Both the position numbers and the translations under genes were made by a program. Below, in pieces: positions 39,031 to 51,186 of a DNA stretch of 64,000 nucleotides. The notes beneath the pieces were generated by a model. The model saw only the letters and a list, made by a program, of their open reading frames with translations, made no database searches and was not told where the DNA came from. The DNA is from Steinernema hermaphroditum. Its lineage: Eukaryota > Nematoda > Chromadorea > Rhabditida > Steinernematidae. The stretch lies in contig CM059625.1 of the NCBI GenBank assembly GCA_030435675.1, positions 5,890,001 through 5,954,000 on the forward strand, read 5' to 3'. The stretch's first letter is position 1; every line of letters begins with the position of its first letter.

Positions 39031-41856
39031 TTCACTACCTAAACGTCACTCGTTTCAGGAATACCCCTGGTCAAAGATGCTCCCGCGGATTGTAGATCTT
39101 ATCGCGGTTTCACTTAAAGGGGTCATGAAGGAGGAGACTTTCGAGCGAGCTCGAAACGTTTCAACAGGAAGGGAAGTGGGTTTGGAGGCGGAAGGAAGCG
39201 ATCGCCAAGGGAACCTGGAAGCGCGGCCCTCTCTTCGAGTCACGACCGTCACCGCCGCGTCACTCTTTAGCGACTCCCTTTCCGCCTGCGTTTACATGCG
39301 CGCCGATTGTGCCTCGCGCGGACAAAACTCGTTCCTGCGGATGTGTTCCGCATCCTCGCGAGTCCACAGTTTGGTGCCTCTGGCGTTTGCGACGAAACAG
39401 CCTACTTGTCAAAACATGGCTAGAACGCACTTTTCAACAAGTTCCTTCGCTTATGTCTCTTGAACAGCAATCGAAAAGTCGTAAAGACGGAGCGGACACG
39501 CCTGTCACTCATGTATGGAAATAATTAAACGTGGGAATGAAGCTAAAGGCAGCGCTCCGGAACTCAGTCGCTGTAACCGCATTAGAAGGAGAGTACCAGA
39601 GATTAATGGGATATGAGAGCGCGTTACCATTTGCGGAAACATTAATAGTCAAATTAACATTTCATTAACATTTTCACGCGCACTTCTCATTGCATCGGTG
39701 AAGAACCGTCTGAAAACGGAAATCAATAGACGGTCAAGAATTCGATCGTGGCGTTTTTGACAAATGCTTGCGCCACCTACCGTAAGCGCGTCCTGCCAAC
39801 GACTTATTTGCTCACCTTGCGCTTGGGAGTGAACATGAACGAATAAAATCGATGAACAATGGGGGTAAAAGTTACTCATCGACGGAATTCGGGTGGCGCA
39901 ACAGGCGATGGAATATCCATTTTGTGGTCATTTGCGATGATTCAGAGAGGCGCGCTTCGATGAAAAGGCATTGTTTTCGACAGTTGACTCTACAACTTAT
40001 GTGTTCTGGTAAGGTGCATTTCTGAAGCAAAGAGTGTAGACTGCAAGTTCCAGAAAGTGACGAATTGGTGAGCTTCAAAGTGAGACACATACAGAAAAAC
40101 ATGATTACGACATTTCTTAAATTTGTCGGTCCGAATATAAACTGAATACGCAACTCCTCTCTAAGTGCACTCAACATGCGTCAAACCAAAGGCAATAAAT
40201 TTTTGTCGAGAATCTACGACTATGTTTTCATCCGTGATCTCACATTTGATGCACACGATGAGCATCTGTATTACAATACGAATTAGCATATAAAGATTGA
40301 TATAACTCATTCGAAGAGCGATAGTGCAAAATTAATACAAACGCCCATCTGATTTTCGGAAAATCGCTTTGAATTTGGACCTCTGCTCCCGCAGGGATTT
40401 CCTTACTAAATAACGACAGAAACAGCAGAAATCATGGCCAAGCTCTATAAACAAGGCCCTGCTCGAGTGGCCTGTCCCTCAAGATGGACGCTGAGTACAT
40501 CAGATATCCCAATAGTCGGATGCACACTCAAAGTGTTTTAACGTTGGTATGTAGAAACATGTCATCGTTGGATCGGAAATTTTAAGGCAAAACTTAACCT
40601 TTCTAATTCGCTTTGCGGCTAGCTCTATGTGGAGCATCGTGTATCAAAAATCTCATCGAAAAATAGGAAAAAAGATGTCAAGCAACGAAAAAATTCCAAC
40701 TGTGAACAGCGAAAAGTTTGGAGAGAAATCAGCAACGAAAACCCTGCAAGTAGTTATTGATAATTCTCTGAATGGGCTTTAATGGTCTCAGAAGATGACA
40801 ATTTCGGATAGCGTCCCCAATAAATTGCGGTCCATTTAAATCCATTACGGACAGTGAATCATTTCTAAAATAATTTTTTCAAACATCTTACATACTGTGG
40901 ATATTTCTGGAGGACGATCGGAACCAAAGATTTATTTTCCGCTTCGTGCTTCGTCACAAGCGCATAGAAAAGAAGATTCGAAAACAGAATGAGGCATCAT
41001 CACATTAATATTGGAATAGCATTAGCTGCTATGGATTCGCAGGATGTTCGGCCTTCCGCTTTATGTTTACATGAATTCTGAAGGAGGCGAGCGACGTCAC
41101 AGTCGATATGAACACGCTTCCGACATACACAAACAGAGCCGAATAATGTCACTGCAAACTTCTAGCAGCGTTCTCTGAATATCGACGATCTACGAGATCT
41201 TGGACACACTCGAATGAATCAAACGAAAATATTTTAAAGAACAGGAAATTCTTAACAATTTGATCACGTTCAAAATGTCCATCTGCAGCGGCTATGCGCG
41301 CATCAAGACTTTTCCGGAAATTCATCAAAATCAGCACTATCATTTCCTGTGTAATTTCAACCAAGACCTTCTTCAGAGAGCGTTTGAGCAAGCTCGTGAC
41401 TCGCGCTTTCCTGCACAGGCCTTGTGCTCCATGATGCTCTAGATGGAGAAAGCGGGTGGGTTCAAATCGGTCGACTTTGATGGCCGCATGGCCATCTTTA
41501 TCCCATGAACCCGGGAGGTTGGCCCACTCCATAGTCTGCACAGTCCTGCTGGAGCCACCGGGCAATGTTCATCGTATGCTTTCGTCCCCATGGGATAACA
41601 GCGCTCTCGAGAATGCGGTTGTAATTTCTGTAGCTTGTATTGATCTTCGTCGAATGGTTGATAAACTCTTGGCGCTGACACCAAAAACAGCGTTCTTATC
41701 ACAAATTCGCCCGCGAGCGCTACTATGTTCCTACTTGCAGCTATCACGCCACGGTTAGCAGTGAACGTCCGATTTCACTTGACACTCCGCTAGCTGAGCC
41801 TCCCGACCGCTTCCCGCTCTTCTTTTGTTCCTCACTTCGTTTTCCTTTTGTAGGCA
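39031..41856. other. intergenic, no confident gene
   Basis: No conserved exon. A minus-strand frame at 39872..40177 could encode a secreted peptide: a hydrophobic start (VVIMFFCMCLTL) followed by a Cys cluster, CRVNCRKQC. It has no family match and I rate it below 0.2. Other open frames lack features. Acceptor-like TTTGTAG at 41847..41853 belongs to the next gene. Confidence 0.4.
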
Positions 41857-43058
41857 ATGGGTGCAATCTCGGTGGAAATCTTCGACGCGAAGAAGACTTC
41901 GCGTTCGATCGCTGTCCTCGAGAATGTTTCTCCTAAGAGCACTATTTCGGAATTAAAGAAAAAGATTGCCCAGAAAAGTGAGACCAGTATTGTTAGTCTT
42001 GTTTAAGTGAACTGTTTAGAGAAGCAGCTTGGAGTGGAGCGCCAATCCCTCCGGTCTGAGGCCAAGGGAAAGAGTCTCAGGGACGAGGAGACCCTCGCCT
42101 CTCTGGGGCTCGACAAGGAAAAGAACGTCGCTCTGTACGTGAAGGACCTGGGACCACAAATCGCCTGGAAGACCGTGTTCCTTGTTGAATACGCCGGACC
42201 TTTCTTCATCTATCCGCTCTTTTATCTGCGTCCATCGTTCATCTACGGACAAGGTTTCTTTTATTGCTGTTCTTGTTATCAGCAGCAGTATTTAGCCGCT
42301 TCCCGTCCCGTTGCTGATGTTGTCACGTTGGCCCTGATCTGCTGGTCATTCCACTATGCAAAGCGTGTTTTTGAAACGCAGTTCATCCACCGCTTCAGCA
42401 ATGGAACTATGCCTCTCAGAAATCTTTTCAAGGTTAGTCCGCAAGCGAAACATCAACAGTTCCCTTCGAGATGTTTTTGGGGTTTGGGAAAGTTAGAGAG
42501 AGTTGCCTAACGTCAGCCGTTTTCCTTTTGACTTCATTGGCTATAGAACGATACGTATAAGCACTCATTCCTTTCAGAACTGCAGCTACTACTGGGGATT
42601 CTGTGCCTTCATCAGCTACTTCATCAATCACCCGTACTACCAGCTTCCTTCTTTTGGTTTGCCTCAGATCTACATTGGATTTACCGGGTTCGCGCTGAGT
42701 GAAATTGGAAACTTTTCCATCCACGTTCTTCTCCGCAACCTCCGACCCGAAGGCACCAAAGAGCGCAAGATCCCCTATCCCAACTCCAACATCTTCACCG
42801 AACTGTTTAACTACGTCAGCTGCCCCAACTACAGCTACGAATTCTATTCATGGGTATTCTTCTCCCTTATGACTCAGAGTCTGCCAGGTAGATACAACAA
42901 GCGATTCAAGTTAAACATCTTTGCTTGTAGTTACTCTCTTCACTATTGCCGGATTCATCCAGATGATGATCTGGGCTAAGAACAAGCACCGTGCGTACAA
43001 AAAGGAGTTCCCGAACTATCCTAAGAACAGAACTGCCATCATTCCTGGTCTTATTTAA
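41857..43058 (+). CDS. tecr: very-long-chain trans-2,3-enoyl-CoA reductase
   Basis: ER-membrane enzyme for the last step of fatty-acid elongation, reducing trans-2-enoyl-CoA with NADPH (TECR, yeast Tsc13). Exons: 41857..41977, 42020..42253, 42296..42432, 42578..42887, 42931..43058; 930 nt, 309 aa (human 308). Residues 1-~80 form the ubiquitin-like N-terminal domain. The membrane/steroid-reductase-type domain starts VFLVEYAGPFFIYPLFYLR and includes SFHYAKRVFET (with the conserved Lys), FIHRFSNGTMPLRNLFKNC, YYWGFCAF, EIGNFSIHVLLRNLR, RKIPYPNSN, and VSCPNYSYEFYSW with the conserved catalytic-region Tyr. The end is MIWAKNKHRAYKKEFP then a Pro-Gly-Leu-Ile tail. The intron at 42254..42295 is 42 nt and has no in-frame stop; skipping it restores alignment to the family. 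TTTTGTAG lies 3 nt before the ATG. Confidence 0.95.
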
Positions 43059-43075
43059 ATAGTTTACCACTACAG

Positions 43076-43081
43076 AATAAA
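43076..43081 (+). promoter_or_regulatory. polyadenylation signal AATAAA of the enoyl-CoA reductase gene
   Basis: AATAAA 17 nt after the stop codon; implies a very short 3' UTR. The next gene on the same strand starts ~165 nt later. Confidence 0.65.
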
Positions 43082-43244
43082 GTGTTTTATCCTCATATTG
43101 GTTGAGAATAGAACTGTCAGTCCCTTGTCTAAAACTTCGGAGTCGATGCATTCAGAATCGATGGCTAAGAAATTCCAAAACTAACAGCCGATGGTAAACA
43201 TTCGCTAAAGACGGTCATGTAGAAACTGACTCATTTTGTCGGTC

Positions 43245-46200
43245 ATGCCTGCTTTTTGCTCCCGTTCCTTGGTTTTGCCAATTGTCTTTCTATTTGTGGT
43301 CCAATCGATTAAAGCGAATTGGGAGTATGCGCGAATTCGACCGGAGCTCAAATGTTCTAAATTAAGATTCGACAAACCAAATGCCATTTTAGATGATGTG
43401 TAAGTGATACGTGAATTATTAGATTGTTTGTTTCGTTTTTTTTTGTTCAGCATCTCATACATGGAAACATTGAGGGATCTGCTTCAAAGCGATGGAATCT
43501 GTAACAACACAAACAGTGCGAGTCTGGAGAATGAGCAACTGTTTGAATTGAACAAGCTTCTCGAGGACAATATGTTTTGTTCGACAAAGAATGCGGTAAA
43601 AGAGCTCATGTCGGCTTGTATTTATGCTTTAGTTTCGTTCCTTTTGCCTAGTAGTCATTGTGCAATTGCAAATTCCAAGCGATGTACTTGAAACGTAGCT
43701 GGCTCAGCCAAATTTCTTGCACATCGAACAATTCCACGTGATCAATGTTTAGGCCCAAAATATCACCCCCTTTATGGAGAACTACGCGCTCGCAAGCGTT
43801 CTAGCCGTTTGTAACGTGGACAAGAAGGAGTGGGGCCTCGATAACGGATACAGCCGGCTGTTCGACTTCCTCTTCCAAAAGCGGAACAAGTTACGTGAAG
43901 TGTTCTGTCAGAAATTAGCCGACGAACACCACAGCATGATTGTCGACTGCAATTCGGTTGGCCTCGTACCGTCTCTCTGCAAATTGTCTTCCAATGCCTA
44001 GGCCGTTCGGGTCAACGCCACCTGGGGCAATAGGTGCAAGAACGCCGAGCAGGTGTACGCATTCTCGTGGTACTTCCTGCGAGTCGTCCAGAAAGAACAC
44101 GCCAGAAACAACACATTCATACATCTTTTTGGAGACCAGTGCATCAATGAGACCAGCATCGCTGAAAATAAGTTGGAAGTAAGTGAAAGAATTGCCTGTA
44201 AGCAAAAATAATCGTACGTCAGAACTGGTTTAAAACCGTCGATAATCAAATGAACGACCGTACGTTCCAAGATCCGCGAACCGAAATCTTTGAAACCTAT
44301 GTCGACGGGATTTCTTTGATCAGGGAAGCCATGAAGACGCCTCTCATTCTCAACAACTTCGGACTGTCCATTAGACAAGTAAGCACTGTAGTCCCATCTA
44401 TTGCAAAGCGATTCAGATTTCTCGCTTTTTTCGCTACTATTGCCACGATAAGAATGTGCGCCTTGTCGACACCTTTCACCAGGCAAATGCAAACAGCCCT
44501 AAGGAGCGCTACCTGACCAAATACATGTACTTGTGGCTTTCCTCATCATATCCATCAGTTACTTTAGGATTGTTGAATGTTTCCACAATTCAAGCCACCG
44601 TGAAAACGACACTTTGCTCCGCTACTTCGACTTCGAACCCCTTATATCGATGCAGAACTTTCACAACTTCCTCCATTTTCTACTGATCGTCCTAAGTTAT
44701 GGCAGCAACATCTATGCTGTGAGTTTCATGTGGCACATTCGATTCATTTCTTCTTCAGAAATCTGTCCTTTTCGCGGCAAGAAAAACTATGGATTCCACG
44801 ACTTTTATGCTCATCAAAATTCTGTTTAACTCGAATATGATCATTGTTACCACGAACCTTTGGTCGCTCATACGTGAGCACATCCCTATTGAACACCCCT
44901 TTGAGGCCATTGAACAGTTCCCGTCCAGCTTTTTCAACCCTGATTTCCAGCAAAACATTACATTTCTTGTGGCTCGATCTTCTCTAAGCGCGACGTACAC
45001 TTACTCGGTATGATCAATCGATCCAACTTCCCTAATTCTGTCATGTTTCTCTAGAATACAAGTCCAAAAAGCAATATAACAGTTCACGTTTCAAATGCAT
45101 TGTCTATAATCAACAATGGCATTCAGTCACTGTCGCAGACTATTGGGTCTATTGTGCTACTTGTCATTATGTGTGTAGTGCTCTACGAACTTCGAATTGT
45201 AAGTTTTCAGAAAGTGGGAATCAGTTCTTGTAAACATTGATGAAGCTACGGTCTCAAAAGTCACAAGAGTCAGTAGACTAGAGAATTCAACTCATAATCT
45301 TTGATATAGTCCTCCTGTGGCCGTCTTAGTAGCCAACACTTCCACTGGTGCCGCTATCTACTGTACATAGTGTGCGTGGTCATCGCTGTACTTCACGTCG
45401 TCATCGCAGCTGGTCAGTTCTGCGCACTCGACAGGCTCAACGTTCTGAAGCACGAAGGCAAACGAAGCACAAATCTTACAGAATACAGAAATGTGTTGGT
45501 TCCTGATTTATCTGCACACCTCTCTAAACAGATTCTTGCAGATGCAAAGAGGCTAAGAGGGTCGAAGATCAGGTGAATCTCAAGATCTACATGGTTTTTC
45601 TGATCGTATTCAACGTAGCCGCTGTGGTCATTGTTTGTGTAATCATAACTTATCATCAGTTCGTTATAAGCCGAATACCGTTGCAGATCCCCAACTCGAC
45701 TAGGCGAGGTACCCACTCAGGCCTGCTCTCATCAACTATGGTCACGTTTCAGACATGATGCATGCCATCAAAAGCATCCTTTTAGCCACCTTTGTCTACA
45801 TAGTTGCGAACGGGGGACTCACATACATAGCAGCTTATTTGCTCTTCTCGTAGGTGTCCTGGACGTCTGGCGAGTTATCTGGTTCTATTCCTTCAGGGAG
45901 TGCATAGACGAGGAGTGCATTTCGTCGATGACCCTCGCATATCACTGGACTCGGTTGCTCTGCTTAGCTGATCCCATTCTACACCCCATCATAGTCATCA
46001 GACGACTTAGAGGAATGCTTGCGATTCACGAAAACTGGAAACGCTACGGATTCTTCGCCATCTGCAAGAAATGCATCCATCACACCGGCAAGCCTTATCG
46101 ACAGGTCCTTAAGATCATTCGTTTCTTTGGAAGTCATGGTGACAGTACTGCGGAAAACGCTTACGACCACCAAAGAGAAAAGGGATACGCGCTGGACATT

Positions 46201-46302
46201 GACCTTCAAACGCTTCTTAAAATATTGGAAAACGAAAAAAGAGGATTTACCGACACTGGCACGCAGAACGACAACAGTGTAATTCGTGGTTCCAAGCTGT
46301 AG
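43245..46302 (+). CDS. putative seven-helix receptor with large Cys-containing ectodomain, family not recognised
   Basis: Thirteen exons in phase: 43245..43399, 43451..43595, 43753..43956, 44002..44178, 44223..44378, 44417..44526, 44559..44718, 44759..45007, 45055..45198, 45310..45494, 45542..45662, 45704..45849, 45897..46302; 2358 nt, 785 aa. Residues 1-~24 are a signal peptide (LVLPIVFLFVVQSIKA). About 25-350 form an ectodomain with about ten Cys and several N-x-S/T sites (CNNTNS, VNATW, NNTF, INETS, FHNSS). Hydrophobic helices follow: FLLIVLSYGSNIYA; FMLIKILFNSNMIIV; then a ~70-residue loop; IGSIVLLVIMCVVLYELRI; YLLYIVCVVIAVLHVVIAA; YMVFLIVFNVAAVVIVCVII; ILLATFVYIVANGGLTYIAA; and LLCLADPILHPIIVIRR. 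The last resembles a GPCR TM7 (D-P-x-x-x-P), and YELR could stand for the DRY motif. A ~100-residue cytoplasmic tail follows. Introns of 32 and 41 nt are needed to keep frame. The gene model is well supported; function is unknown. Confidence 0.7.
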
Positions 46303-47666
46303 AAGGTTCACTCATTATAAATTAACTAATTGCGACCAGCAAATACAGATGTTGATGCACTTTTCTAATTAAAATCTTCATTATTTCCTTTGAAATCGAG
46401 TTAGAACATCCAGGAACATCGAAACAATCGTACAAGGGTCCACAGCCAGGAATCAACTTACTGTTTATGCCTTCATGTGTTTTAAAAATGGGATTGTCTC
46501 CAAATGTCAGGCTGTGTAAGAGTCGAGAGTCAGGACCTGAAAGGCGAGAATCGAGACGACAGTACCGAATTTGGATGCTTTTGTCATCCACACAGTACGA
46601 TCTTCGTTATAAATCTTAAGGACCACACGCACGCTGGCCGAACGAGCTACCTTTACTCCTTTTGGATCGAGTCCGAGTTCAACTCGGAGTCCATCCTACC
46701 CGGACTCCAAGTCCAAACGGAAGAGGACTTGATTCTCGGAACGATTAACACGCAGACGAGTAAGCGGTAGCAGCTAGGAAAATCGTCCATACAGTGTTCT
46801 CATGGCAAGATTCCAGAATTTTCGTGGTGGGACCAAGACTACTTTCGTCTTGCAATTGTGAATCATTTGTCGAGAGTCGAGACTGTACACAACCTTGCGT
46901 GATTGAAGACTCATTTCAGAGTAGCTACGCACTCGATCGAAATTTTGCAACGAGTTCGAGTCGGCATCGCTGTAAGTCGATCACATCCTCAAGTGTAACG
47001 GTGGCTGGTGCTACGTGAAGCGTTTGTGCATTCTGTGAAGATCTGTGCATTTTTCTTGTTGATTCTCAACTATATTGCTTCATCATTTTCGCAGATGATC
47101 GCTTTGCTCCAACAAGTCGCTCCAATAAACAGCAGCCTCGCCCGTGGGACCGATATGTTGGGCTTTTAATCAATATTTTTGTTTCATAACAAATATATTT
47201 TTGGGGATTTGTTTTTGACTTTTCCAATTGTAGTTGATGGGTGTGCGAGCGACTAGTAGCAAAAGAAAGAAGGAACCTTCTAGACTGGTTCATTCGTCAT
47301 GATCACCGGGTGATCAGTGATCATTGTCGCTTGGTCGCGAGGGCTACAGAGATGGCCGTGTGTTCGATGCAGTCTCGTCTCCGCTATCGGCACTCGTTGC
47401 GTGCTCGATGCACGCGCACGCTCGAATTTGTCTTAGCTCCGCAAGCGTGGCTGTTTTTGAGAGGCGACTGACGACGGGCGCTTCGTCTTGCCGCGCTTCT
47501 CCTGAGTGTTGTGCTGTCGGCTGCACATTGTTTTGTCTGAAAGCGTTGCTTTAGATCTGTGGCCTAATTTCTGTTTTTGTGATCGTTCTTCCGTCTAGTC
47601 GTGCCGACTTTGCAGAAAAAATACTATTTACTCATTGTTACGGTCTTTTCAGCCTTCTTCACTATC
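46303..47666. other. intergenic, no confident gene
   Basis: Open frames at 46504..46770 (+) and 46794..47018 (+) show no motif or family match. A near-palindrome ATGATCACCGGGTGATCA lies around 47298..47315. CTTTTCAG at 47645..47652 is an acceptor-like site 14 nt before the thiolase start. Confidence 0.4.
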
Positions 47667-49165
47667 ATGGCAGCCCTTCTCGCGAAACGCAGTTTCTCAA
47701 CCACTTCCCGTGTAAACAACACGATCAAGGTGCAGTTTCATGGTCCCGTTTCTGATGTTCATTTTGCAACTGTAGGAGGTCGTCATCCTCGGTGCTGCTC
47801 GTACTCCGATTGGATCATTCCGCTCGTCACTGGCTTCCGTTTCTGCGCCGGAACTTTGCAGCACTGCGATCAAGGCTACCCTCGAGCGGTCGGGTGTTCC
47901 TGCTTCTGCTGTCCAGGAAACGTTCATTGGCAATGTTTGCCAAGCTAATTTGGGGCAAGCTCCCGCTCGTCAAGCATCTCTTGGGGCTGGTAAGGGCATT
48001 ATACTTCTTATTTCATTGTGCAGTCTTGCTTGCAAATTTCTGTTTGTTGTTCGGTTTCTTAAACCAACATTTTAGGTCTGGACAAGTCCATCGCTGTCAC
48101 CACTGTGAACAAAGTTTGCAGCTCTGGACTCAAGTCGATCATGTTGGCTGCTCAGCAATGCCAGCTTAATCACCAGCAAGTTACTATTGGCGGTGGCATG
48201 GAAAGCATGAGCCAAGTACCATTCTACATCGTCCGAGGTGAAACTCAGTACGGCGGATTCAAAGCAATTGTATGCAACCCAGTTCTGTATCGCGTATTAT
48301 TATCTTTGCACCGTTACAGGATGGTATTGTCAAAGACGGTCTGACGGATGCTTACGACAAGGTGCACATGGGAGTTTGTGGAGAGAAGACTGCCAAGGAA
48401 ATGGGAATTTCCCGTGCTGATCAGGATAACTACGCCATTCAGAGTTACAAGCGTTCTGCAGAAGCGTGGAAGGTGCCGTTCATATATTAACCGTTGTGCA
48501 TTATCTCACGTTGTTTAGACGGGAGCAATCAGCAGTGAAATCGTTCCTGTGAGCGTGAAAACGCGCAAGGGTGTCACTGTTGTCGACAAGGATGAAGAGT
48601 TCACCAAAGTTAACTTCGACAAGATGGGATCACTCAAGACCGTTTTCCAAAAGGAGAACGGAACAGTCACAGCTGGCAATGCGTCGACTTTGAATGACGG
48701 TGCTTGTGCGGTACTCATGTCGACTGCCGAAAAGGCTAAGGAACTCGGAGCTAAGCCTCTTGCCCGTATCATCACATACGGCGATGCTGCTACCAACCCT
48801 CTCGATTTTTCGCTCGCTCCCGGTCTGGTTATCCCGAAGATGCTCAAGGCCGCTGGTCTTCAAATTTCCGACATTGATATGTTTGAGCTGAATGAAGCTT
48901 TCTCCGTTGTTCCGTTGGCCGCTATTAAGGCCCTTGGACTGGACCCTGCCAAGGTGAACATGCATGGTGGAGCTGTGTCTCTTGGTCATCCCATTGGGTG
49001 AGTAATCACTACCAGTACGTTTTTAAAATAGAAATTATTTTTAGAATGTCGGGTGCCCGCATTCTTGCCCATATGGTCCACGCCCTTAAACCCGGACAAA
49101 AGGGATTGGCCGCTATCTGCAACGGAGGTGGTGGAGCCAGTGGAATGATCATCGAGAAGTTGTAA
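47667..49165 (+). CDS. kat-1: acetyl-CoA acetyltransferase, mitochondrial thiolase
   Basis: Condenses or cleaves acetoacetyl-CoA and acetyl-CoA in the mitochondrial matrix (ACAT1 type), serving ketone-body and isoleucine metabolism. Exons: 47667..47729, 47776..47989, 48076..48269, 48320..48472, 48519..48997, 49045..49165; 1224 nt, 407 aa. An Arg/Ser-rich presequence ([16 protein letters not shown]) targets mitochondria. Thiolase landmarks: [14 protein letters not shown], the nucleophile in NKVCSSGLK (Cys107), [33 protein letters not shown] (His365) and [11 protein letters not shown] (Cys393, the general acid/base). Length is near human ACAT1 (427 aa). An in-frame ATG 66 nt upstream (47601) would add a hydrophobic stretch; I prefer 47667 because of the canonical presequence and the acceptor-like CTTTTCAG just upstream. 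C. elegans KAT-1 is the likely orthologue (inferred). Confidence 0.96.
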
Positions 49166-49350
49166 TGTGCCTTCCGCTATGATGCTGTGCGTGTACGGTT
49201 AGCCATGGGTAAACATATGCCAATCTATCAGACATATACATTTATTAATTTTGTTATATAAATTGGCGTAGATCTGTGTCCTCGACATCAAGGCGTTTAG
49301 ATCTTCTCGTAGGCGGTACCCGTTCAGAGGTGAGACGCACGATCATCGCG
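49166..49350. other. convergent 3' region between thiolase and serpentine receptor genes
   Basis: AT-rich short interval holding the 3' ends of two opposite-strand genes; no other feature. Confidence 0.4.
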
Positions 49351-51186
49351 CTAAAGCGAATGCGTTGCGCCTCTTGCTCCTCCTTCAATACTGTTGTATC
49401 TCTTCCGCTGATTTGGGTAGATCTTGCGGAGTGCGCGTTTGTATGGACGCAGGAGGAAGAGGGTGATAAGTGCGTTGGAGAGCGGGTGAGCTCCAATGAT
49501 TGCTTCGCCAATGATGAACCATCGGATGTCAATTTCGACGGATAACATGAAGAAGACACCTGAAAGCTGAGATATTGGGACTGTCTCGGAAAAGTTGCCT
49601 CTGTGAGCGCATATCTAGTTAGCTTTACGAAATTCGATTATTGTTTGCAAATGCATTGAATCGAATGTCTCCCTTAGAAGCGTCACGACGTCTCACAAGC
49701 TAGTTTAACTTGGATGCGTCGGCGCAAATAAGACAAATCGGATTGTGTTGGGGACACGTTTGTTTTTGTAATCGCTTTTCAATCGGTTTGTGGCGCCGTT
49801 TCCGACACGAAATCTCAGATATGGACACTTTTTACACAAAATTTTTGCAACGATGTCGTTGTGAGTGAAATACGGCGAAGCAAACCTCATCATGGTTCTG
49901 AAGCCGACTTTAAGCGACTTCTTAGTCTCCTCGCTCATGATAACTTACAGGCAATGTAATACGGCGTCGCGAGGACGAGCGGCACGAATGCCTGAAGCGT
50001 GTACGTGTAAACGACACTTTTTTGCTGTTGCAGCTGTCGTGGATTCAGCGAACGACCGATCTGTGCACGAGCCGTTTTCGACTGTCGCTGGACAATCGAA
50101 AGAAGGACGAGAAGGTTGCAAATGAACGAGAAAATGAAGAACGACGGTGCGAGGACGAAGAAGAAGAACTGAAAAGAGTCTCATGAATAAGTCGGTCTTG
50201 ATTCTAAGGAAACGTCTCAGCTAATCAAACTATTCATCCGTTTCTAATCTGTGTGAAGTGCACTATGATGAGATATTCAAGTTTTCCTCTTTAATATTTC
50301 ATGGTCTGACTAATTAGCTGGGTGTTGTCTTCCTAGTTTACGGTAGCGGATGTTTAGTTAGATTATTGCGCATTATCTACTCGAAATGAGATGTTCTAGT
50401 GCTCTCTTTTTGATAAAGTTATAACGATGTTACCGTAATTGGCTTCCTTATTCGACAAAGGGCTCCAAGAAAAGAAAATTTTTTGTTCTCTCGTGAAAAC
50501 AAAATGAACTATCGAACGCTCATTATCGGTAATAGTTTTGTTCGTAGAAAGCGCTTCGTCATACTTAAGTGCATCCAGCAAGCCAGAGAATGACTTACCA
50601 CGTTTGTGTACGCGGACATGCGGATGTACATGAACATGAAGTCGTAGAGGATGACGTCCTGGAGAAAGAGGTCGTAGAGGCCGACGGCCATGGGGATCGT
50701 GAAGCATATCGAAATCACAGCGACGAGGGTGTTGATCGGGAGACGACGATTGTGGCACACCATGAGCCACTGGTCAATGGCGAGCACCGGGAATAGAAAG
50801 TAGCACACGTAGCTGCTGTTGTAGAAGAGCGTACGGAGCAGACTGCACATGAACAGCGACATCCGGATCTGTAGATCTTCCTTTTGAAGCTCGCACGTGG
50901 AAAAGAAAGCACTTACGTCATTGATGGCCGCAAATAGGTAGACAAAGTTGAGGACGAGGAACCCCGCCAGGCCGAACAGGTTCGCGAAAGTCATTCCCAG
51001 CGTCGGATACTTGACCCGTGACGTGATGAGACCTTGTTTGAGACCCATGTAAGCGAGAAGAATGTTCGGTGGTAGGGCCAGAAGGTACAGTATGATGTAT
51101 ATTACCGAATTGGGCACGTACGCCTGCAGCGCCGGTACCCCATCGTCCAGATCGGTCGCGTTTTCGACCACTTTAAAAAACGTCAT
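49351..51186 (-). CDS. serpentine chemoreceptor, Str-superfamily-like
   Basis: Seven-helix receptor. Exons (minus): 51186..50917, 50880..50599, 50168..49949, 49559..49351; 981 nt, 326 aa. Helices: NSVIYIILYLLALPPNILLA (TM1, after an acidic N-terminus with VENATD), FANLFGLAGFLVLNFVYLF (TM2), LLRTLFYNSSYVCYFLFPVL ending AIDQWLMV (TM3), LVAVISICFTIPMAVGLYDL (TM4), FFFFVLAPSFFIFSFICNLL (TM5), then a ~40-residue basic loop SIVQRQSKTARAQ..., YTLQAFVPLVLATPYYIAC (TM6), and FIIGEAIIGAHPLSNALITL (TM7) followed by LLRPYKRALRKI. The P-Y-K/R-R motif after TM7 and the helical spacing fit the nematode Srh/Str/Srd group; I cannot place it closer. The 36-nt intron 50881..50916 is a multiple of three without stops, but has a strong GTAAGT donor. 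Intron 2 is 430 nt, intron 3 389 nt. Confidence 0.78.

Noticed and set aside
39872..40177. Possible secreted Cys-rich peptide on the minus strand
   Set aside because: Hydrophobic start and CRVNCRKQC are suggestive, but the start context, promoter and homologues are lacking.
49705..49938. 77-codon minus-strand frame inside the serpentine receptor locus
   Set aside because: Falls in an intron whose flanking exons join in phase to give TM6-TM7; no independent support.
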